DNA of 64,000 nucleotides from contig NZ_JAGMUL010000083.1 in the NCBI RefSeq assembly GCF_019049285.1, positions 30,960 to 94,959 of the forward strand. The letters run 5' to 3'. A program made the translations under genes and the position numbers. This DNA is from Streptomyces sp. AC550_RSS872 (GTDB lineage Bacteria > Actinomycetota > Actinomycetes > Streptomycetales > Streptomycetaceae). Every line of letters begins with the position of its first letter. Within the stretch, counting starts at the first letter, position 1. Positions 36,476 through 44,888 of the stretch are shown here, piece after piece. The notes beneath the pieces are model-generated. The model was not told the DNA's origin. It was given only the letters and a program-made list of their open reading frames with translations, and ran no database searches.

Positions 36476-38884
36476 TCAACGGTCCACTCTCTCACCCGTG
36501 CCGGACGGGTCGACGCTTTCCGCTGCGGTGTCCGGTGCAGGGTCACTCGGCTGCTCCGGGGCGTCTGCCCGGGTACCGGTGTCCGACTCTTCCTTGCGGA
36601 GTTCCTCGGGCGAGAGACGGTCCTCCGGACCTTCCTGGTTCTCCGGGGCGCCGTCGGTCTCGCTCGTCTCCTGGGCACCGTCCTCCTCGGCCGCGCGGGC
36701 CGCCGCGCGCTTGCGCTGCGTGTACATACGGAATCCGGCGAGGACGAGCAGAAGGAAGCCGCCGCCGATGACCAGCATCACGGTGGCCGTGAACTCGGTG
36801 ACCTTCACGTCGAAGGTGACGGGTGCGCCATAGGGCTGGCCGTCCTCGGTGAACAGCTGGGCGACGACCCTGGCCTGTCCGTTGGCCTGAGCCGACGTGG
36901 GGAACTTCACGGTCTGGCTGTGTCCGCCGGAGACCGCGACGGATTGTTCGGAGAAGGAATCGTCGTCGATCTCGAGGCGCCGCGGGCTCTGCGAGGTGAG
37001 CCGCAGCACCAGGTGATCGACACCCTGGACCAGGTTGTTCTGCACGGTCACGGGGATCGTGGCACTGCGGCCGGAGAGCTTGGTCTCCGACTTCTCGATC
37101 AGCGTGACCTGTCCGGCCAGCGAGTCGACGTAGGCCTCGATGCCGTTGCGGTAGTCCGCGGCCTCCGCGGAGCGGCCGCGCCACGACGTGGACATCTCGC
37201 GGTTCATGGCCCGCCCGAAGGGGGTCACCACCCGGGACTTGTTGGTGAGGATCACCTTGAACTTGTCGAGCTTGTCCTGCGTGGTGGCGACCTGCTCGAA
37301 GGCCGATCGCGGCAGTTGCTGCTTGCGCAGCGAGGAGGGGTACTTGGACGCCGCCGGCACCTGCGTGGTGGCGCCGGAGTCCGGCTTGGCCGTGGCGGCG
37401 GCCGTGAGGTCCTGGGACTGGGTCCACGTGCCGCCCTGGAGCGCCGTGACCGCCTCGGCCATCGCTCGGGCCTGGCTCGTCGTCGGCATCCGCTGCGGGG
37501 CGACGACGATGCTGCGCTGCTTGTCCGTCTGTAGGTTGAGGGCCAGGCTCAGGGCCAGGAACCGCTGGACGGCGAGCGTCGAGCTCGACGCCTTCGTCAG
37601 GTTGCCCTGGAACGCCGTCGACATCCGTGCGTCCGCGACGACCGCCGTAGTGCCCCCGCCGATGGGGCGGGCCGCGGAGGGAGTGTAGGTCAGGCCGCGG
37701 GTCTCCACGAGACTGTCGCTGCGGGCGATCACCTTGTCCGCGCCGGCGGACGTGGCGACCTTGACGATGGACGGGTCGACGGCGCCGTTCACAGGCCAGG
37801 CGAAGTCGGTGGACGGCTGCACGTGGAGGATCGAGTCGACCGTGTCCGCGGCGACGTCGGTGGCCTCCTTGAGGTGGTTCAGGGAACCGGTGACGTTGGT
37901 GCCGTTGTGCGCCAGGGAGGCCAGGTCGGGGTCGGCGAAGGGCAGGGCGACCACTTCCTTGTCCTGCACCGCGTCCTGGAGCTCGGCCAGCCACCGCGTG
38001 GCGACCGTCCGATAGGTGCCCGGCCTGGTCGTATCGCCCTCGCCCTGAACGCGGTAGCTCTCCGTCATCGCGTCCACGGAGGCCAGCAGGTCGGGGTCGA
38101 TCACCCAGGTGACGTCGAGTTCCTTGCCCAGCGACACGAGCTGTTGCAGCCGGCCGCCCGGGGAGATCTCCTTGGCGAGGTCGTCGTCACGGAAGACCGG
38201 CGTCTGCGACTCGTCCGACCCCGTCTGCGCCGTCATGTGCGAGGTGGACATGAGCGGCCACAGAACGGTCGTCCGGGTCTGGGTGTCGGCCGCGTCGGGC
38301 TGCCACGGCAGGAACGTCCGCTGGATGCCGAGCACCTGGTTCCACGGCTGCGCGGCCGTCTCGCCGGACAGGGAGACGGCGAACTCGTAGACCCCGTCGG
38401 CGCCCAGATCCAGCTTGTCGACCGGTACGGAGATGCTGAAGTGCTGGGAGACGCCGGGGGTGAGCTTGGAGAACTCCTCGACGTACTTCCCGCCCACCGG
38501 GGCCCCGTCGAGGCCCTCCTGGTAGCCGGTGCGTCCGGCGACCGTGTCGATGGCCGAGCGGGTGTTCACGGGCGACCCCAGGCGCAGGTCCACCTGAGCG
38601 TCGGTGACCGCCTGCTTGCCCTCGTTGGTCACCGTGCCGGACACGGTGAGCGTGTCGCCGTCAGCGGGGACAGTGGGGGTGAGCGAGTCCACAGCGACGG
38701 CCACCGCGCCCGAGCCGGAAGCGGCCTTCAGGGAATCCCGTTCGGCGGCGTGCGAGGGGGTGGCGGCAGGCAGCTGGAGCAGGCCGGTCAGCAGAGGCGC
38801 CCCGGCGAGCAATGCTCCGGTGCGCCGCATCCACCGGCGGGCAGGTGAGGGACTCATCCCCTGGAAGTCTGCCGCCTCGGCCAC
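36476..38884 (-). CDS. DUF6049 family secreted membrane-anchored protein
   Basis: 802 residues, GTG start; an ATG at 38857 is possible but lacks a better ribosome site. A signal peptide (RRTGALLAGAPLLTGLLQLP, cleavage near SHA|AE) leads to a very large extracellular part with immunoglobulin-like beta domains (VAVDSLTPTVPADGDTLTVS near the start). A membrane helix (TVMLVIGGGFLLLVLAGFRM) and an acidic cytosolic tail end it. It is the Streptomyces equivalent of Rv3909, next to murJ in both lineages. Function unknown; the place suggests a role in cell-wall export or regulation. Confidence 0.85.
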   Translation of the reverse strand: MAEAADFQGMSPSPARRWMRRTGALLAGAPLLTGLLQLPAATPSHAAERDSLKAASGSGAVAVAVDSLTPTVPADGDTLTVSGTVTNEGKQAVTDAQVDLRLGSPVNTRSAIDTVAGRTGYQEGLDGAPVGGKYVEEFSKLTPGVSQHFSISVPVDKLDLGADGVYEFAVSLSGETAAQPWNQVLGIQRTFLPWQPDAADTQTRTTVLWPLMSTSHMTAQTGSDESQTPVFRDDDLAKEISPGGRLQQLVSLGKELDVTWVIDPDLLASVDAMTESYRVQGEGDTTRPGTYRTVATRWLAELQDAVQDKEVVALPFADPDLASLAHNGTNVTGSLNHLKEATDVAADTVDSILHVQPSTDFAWPVNGAVDPSIVKVATSAGADKVIARSDSLVETRGLTYTPSAARPIGGGTTAVVADARMSTAFQGNLTKASSSTLAVQRFLALSLALNLQTDKQRSIVVAPQRMPTTSQARAMAEAVTALQGGTWTQSQDLTAAATAKPDSGATTQVPAASKYPSSLRKQQLPRSAFEQVATTQDKLDKFKVILTNKSRVVTPFGRAMNREMSTSWRGRSAEAADYRNGIEAYVDSLAGQVTLIEKSETKLSGRSATIPVTVQNNLVQGVDHLVLRLTSQSPRRLEIDDDSFSEQSVAVSGGHSQTVKFPTSAQANGQARVVAQLFTEDGQPYGAPVTFDVKVTEFTATVMLVIGGGFLLLVLAGFRMYTQRKRAAARAAEEDGAQETSETDGAPENQEGPEDRLSPEELRKEESDTGTRADAPEQPSDPAPDTAAESVDPSGTGERVDR

Positions 38885-39155
38885 GCGCTCGCCCGTCCCT
38901 CGTCGTCGTCAGTGGTCGTCGGAATGTGCGTCCACGCATGGTAACGATGCGCGCTGAGAGGAAGTGCCGCGGTCTCATCCACAAGATCGGTTCGGACCGT
39001 CGGCCCTGTCCCGTATGTACCCGTATAAAGGGGAGCGGTTTCGAACGTCGCAAGAGCAGGCCTTGTGCGCGTATCGACGGAGCTGTCCGCGCCGCCGAAT
39101 GTGCACGCTTAATGGAGGCGCTCCCGGTCGCTCCGGCCACGTACCCTCTTCTGTT

Positions 39156-40622
39156 GTGCCGAACGCCAACGAAGACAAGCCCAGCGCCCTGAGCCAGGCG
39201 CAGCACCGAGCGGTCAGTGAACTGCTGCGGGTCGCCCCTGTCGCCGACGACCTCGCCCGCCGTTTCCAGGAGGCCGGGTTCTCACTCGCCCTGGTCGGCG
39301 GGTCGGTCCGGGACGCGCTGCTCGGCCGGCTCGGCAACGACCTGGACTTCACGACCGACGCCCGTCCCGAGGACGTGTTGAAGATCGTGCGCCCGTGGGC
39401 GGACGCCGTGTGGGAGGTCGGTATCGCTTTCGGCACGGTCGGGGCACAGAAGGACGCCCGCGTCGGAGACGCTGATCGATGCTTTCAGATCGAGGTGACC
39501 ACCTACCGCTCGGAGGCGTACGACCGGACCTCGCGCAAGCCCGAGGTGTCGTACGGCGACTCGATCGAGGAGGACCTCGTCCGGCGGGACTTCACGGTGA
39601 ACGCGATGGCCGTGGCGCTTCCGGCGAAGGAGTTCATCGACCCGCACGGCGGTCTGGAGGATCTCGCGGAGCGTGTCCTGCGCACGCCGGGCACCCCCGA
39701 GGAGTCCTTCTCGGACGACCCCCTGCGCATGATGCGGGCGGCGCGCTTCGCGGCACAGCTCGACTTCGAGGTGGCTCCTGAGGTTGTCACCGCCATGAAG
39801 GAGATGTCCGCTCGCCTCGAGATCGTCTCGGCGGAGCGGGTGCGGGACGAGCTGAACAAGCTGATCCTCTCCGCCCAGCCACGCAAGGGCCTGACCCTGC
39901 TGGTCGACACCGGGCTCGCGGACCATGTGCTGCCCGAGCTCCCGGCTCTGCGCCTCGAGAGCGACGAGCACCACCGTCACAAGGACGTCTACGAGCACTC
40001 GCTGATCGTCCTGGAGCAGGCGATGGCGCTGGAGGAGAACGGTCCCGACCTGACCCTCCGGCTGGCCGCGCTGCTGCATGACATCGGCAAGCCGCGCACG
40101 CGCCGCTTCGAGAAGGACGGCCGTGTCTCGTTCCACCACCACGAGGTGGTCGGCGCGAAGATGACGAAGAAGCGCATGACGGCCCTGAAGTACTCCAACG
40201 AGCTGGTGAAGGACGTTTCCCGTCTGGTCGAACTCCACCTGCGCTTCCACGGCTATGGCACGGGCGAGTGGACGGACTCGGCGGTTCGCCGCTATGTCCG
40301 TGACGCCGGCCCGCTCCTTGACCGCCTCCACAAGCTGACCCGCTCGGACTGCACTACACGGAACAAGCGCAAGGCGGCCGCACTGTCCCGTGCCTACGAC
40401 GGCCTGGAGGAGCGGATCGCTCGGCTCCAGGAGCAGGAGGAACTGGACGCCATCCGCCCCGCCCTCGACGGCAACCAGATCATGGAGATCCTCGGCGTGG
40501 GGCCCGGGCCGGTCATCGGGCGGGCTTACAAGCACATGCTGGAGCTTCGGCTGGAGAACGGGCCGATGGTGCATGACGAGGCGGTGGCGGCGCTCAAGGA
40601 GTGGTGGGCCGAGCAAGGCTGA
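39156..40622 (+). CDS. pcnA: CCA-adding tRNA nucleotidyltransferase
   Basis: 488 residues from the GTG at 39156, which has no ribosome site but a TACCCT 8 bp upstream, suggesting a leaderless message. The frame is open further upstream to 38964 without a better start. The nucleotidyltransferase head has LVGGSVRDALLGRLGNDLDF with the catalytic DLDF Asp pair. FSDDPLRMMRAARFAAQLDF and an HD domain with HDIGKPRTRRFEKDGRVSFH follow. It adds or repairs the CCA end of tRNAs; neither tRNA gene here encodes CCA. Confidence 0.93.
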   Translation: MPNANEDKPSALSQAQHRAVSELLRVAPVADDLARRFQEAGFSLALVGGSVRDALLGRLGNDLDFTTDARPEDVLKIVRPWADAVWEVGIAFGTVGAQKDARVGDADRCFQIEVTTYRSEAYDRTSRKPEVSYGDSIEEDLVRRDFTVNAMAVALPAKEFIDPHGGLEDLAERVLRTPGTPEESFSDDPLRMMRAARFAAQLDFEVAPEVVTAMKEMSARLEIVSAERVRDELNKLILSAQPRKGLTLLVDTGLADHVLPELPALRLESDEHHRHKDVYEHSLIVLEQAMALEENGPDLTLRLAALLHDIGKPRTRRFEKDGRVSFHHHEVVGAKMTKKRMTALKYSNELVKDVSRLVELHLRFHGYGTGEWTDSAVRRYVRDAGPLLDRLHKLTRSDCTTRNKRKAAALSRAYDGLEERIARLQEQEELDAIRPALDGNQIMEILGVGPGPVIGRAYKHMLELRLENGPMVHDEAVAALKEWWAEQG

Positions 40623-40634
40623 GGTCGTGAAACG

Positions 40635-40662
40635 GGGTCATGTTTCACGTGAAACATGACCC
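40635..40662. terminator. palindrome built on parS site 5 (40642-40655)
   Basis: A 28-bp perfect palindrome with GGGTCAT and ATGACCC flanking a perfect parS. It lies 13 bp after the pcnA stop and could act as a hairpin end for the transcript as well as a ParB site. Confidence 0.85.
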
Positions 40663-40672
40663 GAGGATGCGA

Positions 40673-40708
40673 GGCGGGGCGGTGTTTCACGTGAAACACC
40701 GCCCCGCC
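40673..40708. terminator. palindrome built on parS site 6 (40684-40697)
   Basis: A 36-bp perfect palindrome: GGCGGGGCGGT and ACCGCCCCGCC surround a perfect parS. It lies between the convergent pcnA and LppU-like genes, so it can terminate both. Confidence 0.88.
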
Positions 40709-40719
40709 TGGCGTCTGCC

Positions 40720-41238
40720 CTACTTCTTGTACTCCTTCAGGCACAGCAGGAAGTCGCTGCTCTTGCTGCTCTGCGTGTACGTGTACTCGAAGTCCTTGGC
40801 CTCGCTGGCGCACTTGTTGCTGGCCGAGAGTTCGGTGCTGTAGGAGCCCTCGATCTTGGCCAGCACCACGTACTGGGCCTCCGAAGAGCCACAGTCGACG
40901 ACCTCGAGGTCCGGTCGGGTCGAGCTGGTGCTGCCGCGGTGCATGCAGTCGCCGACCGCTGCCGTCTCTGCGTTGTCCCGGCTGGCTATGTAGCCCCCGA
41001 TGGCCACAACCACAGCGGCCGCGATGATGACGATGTTCTTGATCTTCTTGAAGCTGAACTTGCGGCCGGACTGCGGCGGAACCGGCGCATAGGGAGCCGC
41101 CCCCTGCTGGGGGAACCCGGGCTGGCCCGGCTGCTGCGGGTAGCCGCCCTGGGACGGGTACGGTGCCTGGCCCTGCGGCTGGCCGTACGGGTTCTGGCCC
41201 TGGGCGAACGGGTTGCCCTGGGGCGGCGGAGTTGTCAC
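40720..41238 (-). CDS. LppU/SCO3897 family membrane protein
   Basis: 172 residues. The first ~55 are Pro/Gln/Gly/Tyr-rich (repeated PYGQPQGQ-like). A basic motif FSFKKIKN then leads into a membrane helix (IVIIAAAVVVAIGGYIA). The exported ~95 residues contain four Cys (VGDCM, VVDCG, NKCAS, LLCLK), likely two disulfides, and a pattern typical of DUF4190/LppU-type proteins. No enzyme motif. The function is unknown; the name comes from the Streptomyces orthologue as I recall it. Confidence 0.8.
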   Translation of the reverse strand: MTTPPPQGNPFAQGQNPYGQPQGQAPYPSQGGYPQQPGQPGFPQQGAAPYAPVPPQSGRKFSFKKIKNIVIIAAAVVVAIGGYIASRDNAETAAVGDCMHRGSTSSTRPDLEVVDCGSSEAQYVVLAKIEGSYSTELSASNKCASEAKDFEYTYTQSSKSSDFLLCLKEYKK

Positions 41239-41348
41239 TTGGGGGTCCCCCTAGAACGTGGGTGCGTGGCGCGAACTAAGCGCGGAAATAAGACGCACGT
41301 AAGTTACCGGTCCCCACTGACACCGGAGTGGCCGGGAGTGGCTCCGTG

Positions 41349-42626
41349 TCATTGATGTGACACAGGCTGGTGTTCAAAGCGGGCCATAGCCACAGCAACT
41401 GCCGCGTAGATAACGGCGACTGTGACCACGAGCGGCACCGAGCGTCCGTCCGGCGGCAGCATCAGGGCGGCTACGCCTGCCGCACCGACGAAGGAGACGT
41501 TGAACAGCACGTCGTACACGGAGAAGATCCGGCCACGGAAGCCGTCCTCGACCGAGGCCTGCACGATCGTGTCCGTGGCGATCTTCGCTCCCTGCGTCGT
41601 CAGGCCCAGGACGAATGCCGCCACCAGCATGGGAGTTGTGGTGAACGGAAGGCCGAGTGCGGGCACGAGGACCGCGGCGATCCCCGCACACACGGCGATC
41701 CAGAGGCCCGAGCCCAGCCGCCCCGCAGCCCAAGGAGTCGCCACCGCCGCCGCGAAGAAGCCGGCGGCAGAGATGGCCAACGCCAGCCCCAGCAGGGCGA
41801 GTCCGTCATCGGCGTTCGAGGAGAAGGCGTACCGGCAGAGCATCAGCAGCGTGACCAGCAGGGCGCCGTAGCAGAAGCGCATCAGGGTCATCGTGAACAG
41901 CGCCCAGACGGCCTCCCTCCGCGGCGGCGTGGCGAGATGGCGCACCCCCGCTGCCAGGTCGCGCGCTGTGCCGGAAATGGCTGCCGCGAGGCGTGGCTGC
42001 ACCAACTCTCGGTCAGGACCCAGCAGTTCCCGGGACATGCGCAGTGACGCCAGCCCGGCGCACAGATACAGCGCGGCCCCCAGAAGCACCACGGCTGCTT
42101 CGGAGTCCCACGCCACCAGCCGTACGACGAAGGCCAGACCGGCACCCGCGGCCGCCGCGAGCGTTCCGGCGGTCGGGGACAGGGAGTTGGCGATGACGAG
42201 CCGCTCCTCGTCGACCACGCGCGGCAGCGCGGCGGACAGGCCGGACAGCACGAAGCGGTTGACGGCGGTGACGCACAGGGCCGAGACGTAGAAGAGCCAG
42301 TCCGGGACCCCGGCGATGATCAGGGCGGCCGTCGCCGAGGCGAGTGCCGTGCGCAGCAGGCTGCCGTACAGCAGAACCTGGCGGCGGCGCCAGCGGTCCA
42401 GCAGGACGCCGGAGAACGGGCCCACCAGGGAGTACGGCAGGAGCAGCACCGCCATCGCGGAGGCGATCGAGGCGGCCGAGGTCTGTTTCTCCGGGGAGAA
42501 GACGACGTACGTGGCGAGCGCGGTCTGGTAGACGCCGTCGGCGCCCTGCGAGAGCAGACGTACGACGAGCAGGCGCCGGAAGTCCCGGAAGCGCAGCAGG
42601 ACCCGCAGGTCGCGTACGACGGACAT
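41349..42626 (-). CDS. MFS transporter
   Basis: 425 residues with about 12 hydrophobic segments. RWRRRQVLLYGSLLRTA is the cytosolic loop 2-3 motif region of the MFS_3/enterobactin-exporter type. SGLSAALPRVVDEERLVIAN is a further family hallmark. It is a single-gene exporter of unknown substrate, read leftward after ino1 with a hairpin between. Confidence 0.9.
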   Translation of the reverse strand: MSVVRDLRVLLRFRDFRRLLVVRLLSQGADGVYQTALATYVVFSPEKQTSAASIASAMAVLLLPYSLVGPFSGVLLDRWRRRQVLLYGSLLRTALASATAALIIAGVPDWLFYVSALCVTAVNRFVLSGLSAALPRVVDEERLVIANSLSPTAGTLAAAAGAGLAFVVRLVAWDSEAAVVLLGAALYLCAGLASLRMSRELLGPDRELVQPRLAAAISGTARDLAAGVRHLATPPRREAVWALFTMTLMRFCYGALLVTLLMLCRYAFSSNADDGLALLGLALAISAAGFFAAAVATPWAAGRLGSGLWIAVCAGIAAVLVPALGLPFTTTPMLVAAFVLGLTTQGAKIATDTIVQASVEDGFRGRIFSVYDVLFNVSFVGAAGVAALMLPPDGRSVPLVVTVAVIYAAVAVAMARFEHQPVSHQ

Positions 42627-42648
42627 GGGTCACAGCCTCACATACGGG

Positions 42649-42682
42649 GAGGGTCCCCAGGCGGTACAACCCGGGGACCCTC
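42649..42682 (-). terminator. hairpin between ino1 and the MFS gene
   Basis: GAGGGTCCCC and GGGGACCCTC form a perfect 10-bp stem with a 14-nt loop, 44 bp after the ino1 stop. Confidence 0.75.
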
Positions 42683-42725
42683 GGCAGCTCTGGCAGGAGC
42701 GTTCTGGTGCGGTGCTGAGGAGCCC

Positions 42726-43808
42726 TTAGCGCTCGACCTCACCCTTGATGAACTTCTCGACGTTCTCGCGGGCCTCGTCGTCGAAGTACTGGACCGGCGG
42801 AGACTTCATGAAGTAGCTGGAGGCCGACAGGATCGGGCCGCCGATGCCGCGGTCCTTGGCGATCTTCGCGGCGCGCAGGGCATCGATGATGACGCCGGCG
42901 GAGTTCGGGGAGTCCCACACCTCGAGCTTGTACTCCAGGTTCAGCGGGACGTCACCGAAGGCGCGGCCCTCGAGGCGGACGTAGGCCCACTTGCGGTCGT
43001 CGAGCCAGGCGACGTAGTCGGACGGGCCGATGTGGACGTTCTTCTCGCCGAGCTCCCGGTCCGGGATCTGGGAGGTGACGGCCTGCGTCTTGGAGATCTT
43101 CTTGGATTCCAGGCGGTCGCGCTCGAGCATGTTCTTGAAGTCCATGTTGCCGCCGACGTTCAGCTGCATCGTGCGGTCCAGGACGACGCCGCGGTCCTCG
43201 AACAGCTTCGCCATGACGCGGTGCGTGATGGTCGCGCCGACCTGGGACTTAATGTCGTCGCCGACGATCGGGACGCCCGCCTCGGTGAACTTGTCCGCCC
43301 ACTCCTTCGTACCGGCGATGAAGACCGGCAGGGCGTTGACGAAGGCGACCTTGGCGTCGATCGCGCACTGGGCGTAGAACTTCGCCGCGTCCTCGGAGCC
43401 CACGGGCAGGTAGCAGACGAGGACGTCGACCTGCTTGTCCTTGAGGACCTGGACGACGTCGACCGGGGCCTCGGCGGACTCCTCGATGGTCTCGCGGTAG
43501 TACTTGCCGAGGCCGTCGAGGGTGTGGCCGCGCTGGACGGTCACACCGGTGCGCGGCACGTCGCAGATCTTGATGGTGTTGTTCTCGCTGGCGCCGATCG
43601 CGTCCGCGAGGTCGAGGCCGACCTTCTTCGCGTCGACATCGAACGCGGCGACGAACTCGACGTCACGGACGTGGTAGTCGCCGAACTGCACGTGCATCAG
43701 ACCGGGGACCTTGGACGCCGGGTCGGCGTCCTTGTAGTACTCGACTCCCTGAACCAGCGACGCGGCGCAGTTGCCGACGCCGACGACGGCTACGCGAACC
43801 GAACCCAT
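42726..43808 (-). CDS. ino1: inositol-3-phosphate synthase
   Basis: 360 residues from the ATG at 43806-43808 with GGGAG 8-9 bp upstream; the longer frame to 43856 is not needed. The NAD fold is VRVAVVGVGNCAASLVQGVE. The catalytic region includes VGDDIKSQVGATITHRVM and LNVGGNMDFKNMLERDRLES, KKISKT. It converts glucose 6-phosphate to inositol 3-phosphate, the start of inositol phospholipid and mycothiol synthesis. It follows a PadR gene by 44 bp and is probably controlled by it. Confidence 0.96.
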   Translation of the reverse strand: MGSVRVAVVGVGNCAASLVQGVEYYKDADPASKVPGLMHVQFGDYHVRDVEFVAAFDVDAKKVGLDLADAIGASENNTIKICDVPRTGVTVQRGHTLDGLGKYYRETIEESAEAPVDVVQVLKDKQVDVLVCYLPVGSEDAAKFYAQCAIDAKVAFVNALPVFIAGTKEWADKFTEAGVPIVGDDIKSQVGATITHRVMAKLFEDRGVVLDRTMQLNVGGNMDFKNMLERDRLESKKISKTQAVTSQIPDRELGEKNVHIGPSDYVAWLDDRKWAYVRLEGRAFGDVPLNLEYKLEVWDSPNSAGVIIDALRAAKIAKDRGIGGPILSASSYFMKSPPVQYFDDEARENVEKFIKGEVER

Positions 43809-43852
43809 TCCGGTTGCTCCCTGTGTGTACGAGTGAGGCCCTGACTGAGCTC

Positions 43853-44536
43853 TCACGTGGCGGTGTCGCCGGGTGAATCCGTCCCGGGGGTACCCCCGGG
43901 ACGGGGCAGATCGCCCGGCTCTCCAGATGTGGTGTCCTGCTGAGCGGACCCCCCGGAAGCGGAACCCTTCAGGTCCCGTCCGGCCCGCTCGCTCTCGATG
44001 AGCTCGTTCAGCCAGCGCACTTCGCGCTCCACGGACTCCATCCCGTGGCGCTGGAGCTCAAGCGTGTAGTCGTCGAGGCGCTCCCGAGTGCGCGCCAGGG
44101 AGGCGCGCATCTTCTCCAGCCGCTCCTCCAGCCGGCTGCGGCGGCCCTCCAGCACGCGCATGCGCACGTCCTGTGGTGTGCGTCCGAAGAAGGCAAATCG
44201 GGCAGCGAAGTGCTCGTCCTCGTACGCGTCGGGGCCGGTCTGCGAGAGCAGTTCCTCGAAGTGTTCCTTACCTTCCGCCGTCAACCGGTAGACGATCTTG
44301 GCGCGCCGCCCCGCGAGTGGTGCGGCGAGGGCGTCCTCGGCGGTGCTCCCCGGTTCCTCGATCAACCAGCCGTTGGCGACCAGCGTCTTGAGGCAGGGGT
44401 AGAGCGTGCCGTAGCTGAACGCACGGAACACGCCCAGTGACGTATTGAGTCGTTTGCGCAGCTCATAGCCGTGCATCGGGGATTCGCGGAGCAGTCCGAG
44501 TACGGCGAACTCGAGGATCCCGGAACGTCGGCTCAT
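43853..44536 (-). CDS. PadR family transcriptional regulator
   Basis: 227 residues. The winged helix is LEFAVLGLLRESPMHGYELR, KRLNTSLGVFRAFSYGTLYP, CLKTLVANGWL, followed by a C-terminal dimerisation coil (VLEGRRSRLEERLEKMRASL) and a hydrophilic tail. It lies upstream of ino1 in one unit. A perfect inverted repeat 29 bp before its start is the likely operator, so it should repress itself and ino1. The effector ligand is unknown. Confidence 0.92.
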   Translation of the reverse strand: MSRRSGILEFAVLGLLRESPMHGYELRKRLNTSLGVFRAFSYGTLYPCLKTLVANGWLIEEPGSTAEDALAAPLAGRRAKIVYRLTAEGKEHFEELLSQTGPDAYEDEHFAARFAFFGRTPQDVRMRVLEGRRSRLEERLEKMRASLARTRERLDDYTLELQRHGMESVEREVRWLNELIESERAGRDLKGSASGGSAQQDTTSGEPGDLPRPGGTPGTDSPGDTAT

Positions 44537-44564
44537 CCTCTCGCCTCCTCGTCATATCTCGCGC

Positions 44565-44587
44565 TGATGTATCGACTCGATACATCA
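44565..44587. promoter_or_regulatory. PadR operator (inverted repeat)
   Basis: TGATGTATCG, 3 bp, CGATACATCA: perfect 10-bp arms, 29 bp upstream of padR. Its AT-rich ATGTATCGA...TCGATACAT form is typical of PadR-family operators and stands out in this GC-rich sequence. Confidence 0.82.
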
Positions 44588-44728
44588 AGACGATAGAACG
44601 GCCTTCCGGGCGCGACAAGTGGGGGAACGGTGAACGGGATCACATCAACGATTCATGTGGAGCGACTTGCCTGATTTGGGGTGAAGTTCGGGGCTAGGTG
44701 GGCTTTGACGGTGCGTAGTCTGTGCGCC

Positions 44729-44881
44729 ATGCACAGCACCGGGAACCGAGTGACGCCTGAGGGCGTCGTCGTCCTTGGTGCAGTACGGGTGAATGCGGAA
44801 CCGACCGCATCCGTACTTCGGGGGGACCGGAAAACAGCCGCCGTTGTCAGGCGCGCAGGGGTGCGCCTGCCCGAGGAGTAG
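44729..44881 (+). CDS. possible upstream ORF coupled to the PBP gene
   Basis: 50 codons beginning with ATG only 7 nt after TAGTCT (a fair -10 element), which would make it leaderless. It ends PEE-stop, with its last GAGGAG doubling as the ribosome site of the PBP gene that starts 7 bp later. Codon third positions are about 70% G/C, lower than neighbouring genes. It may be a leader peptide that regulates the PBP or chance. No family is recognised. Confidence 0.35.
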   Translation: MHSTGNRVTPEGVVVLGAVRVNAEPTASVLRGDRKTAAVVRRAGVRLPEE

Positions 44882-44888
44882 TCGTTCG

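Larger units (their letters stand above)
44537..44888. other. divergent padR / ponA control region
   Basis: These 352 bp hold the PadR operator on the left and a possible 50-codon upstream ORF on the right, each listed separately. Confidence 0.6.
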
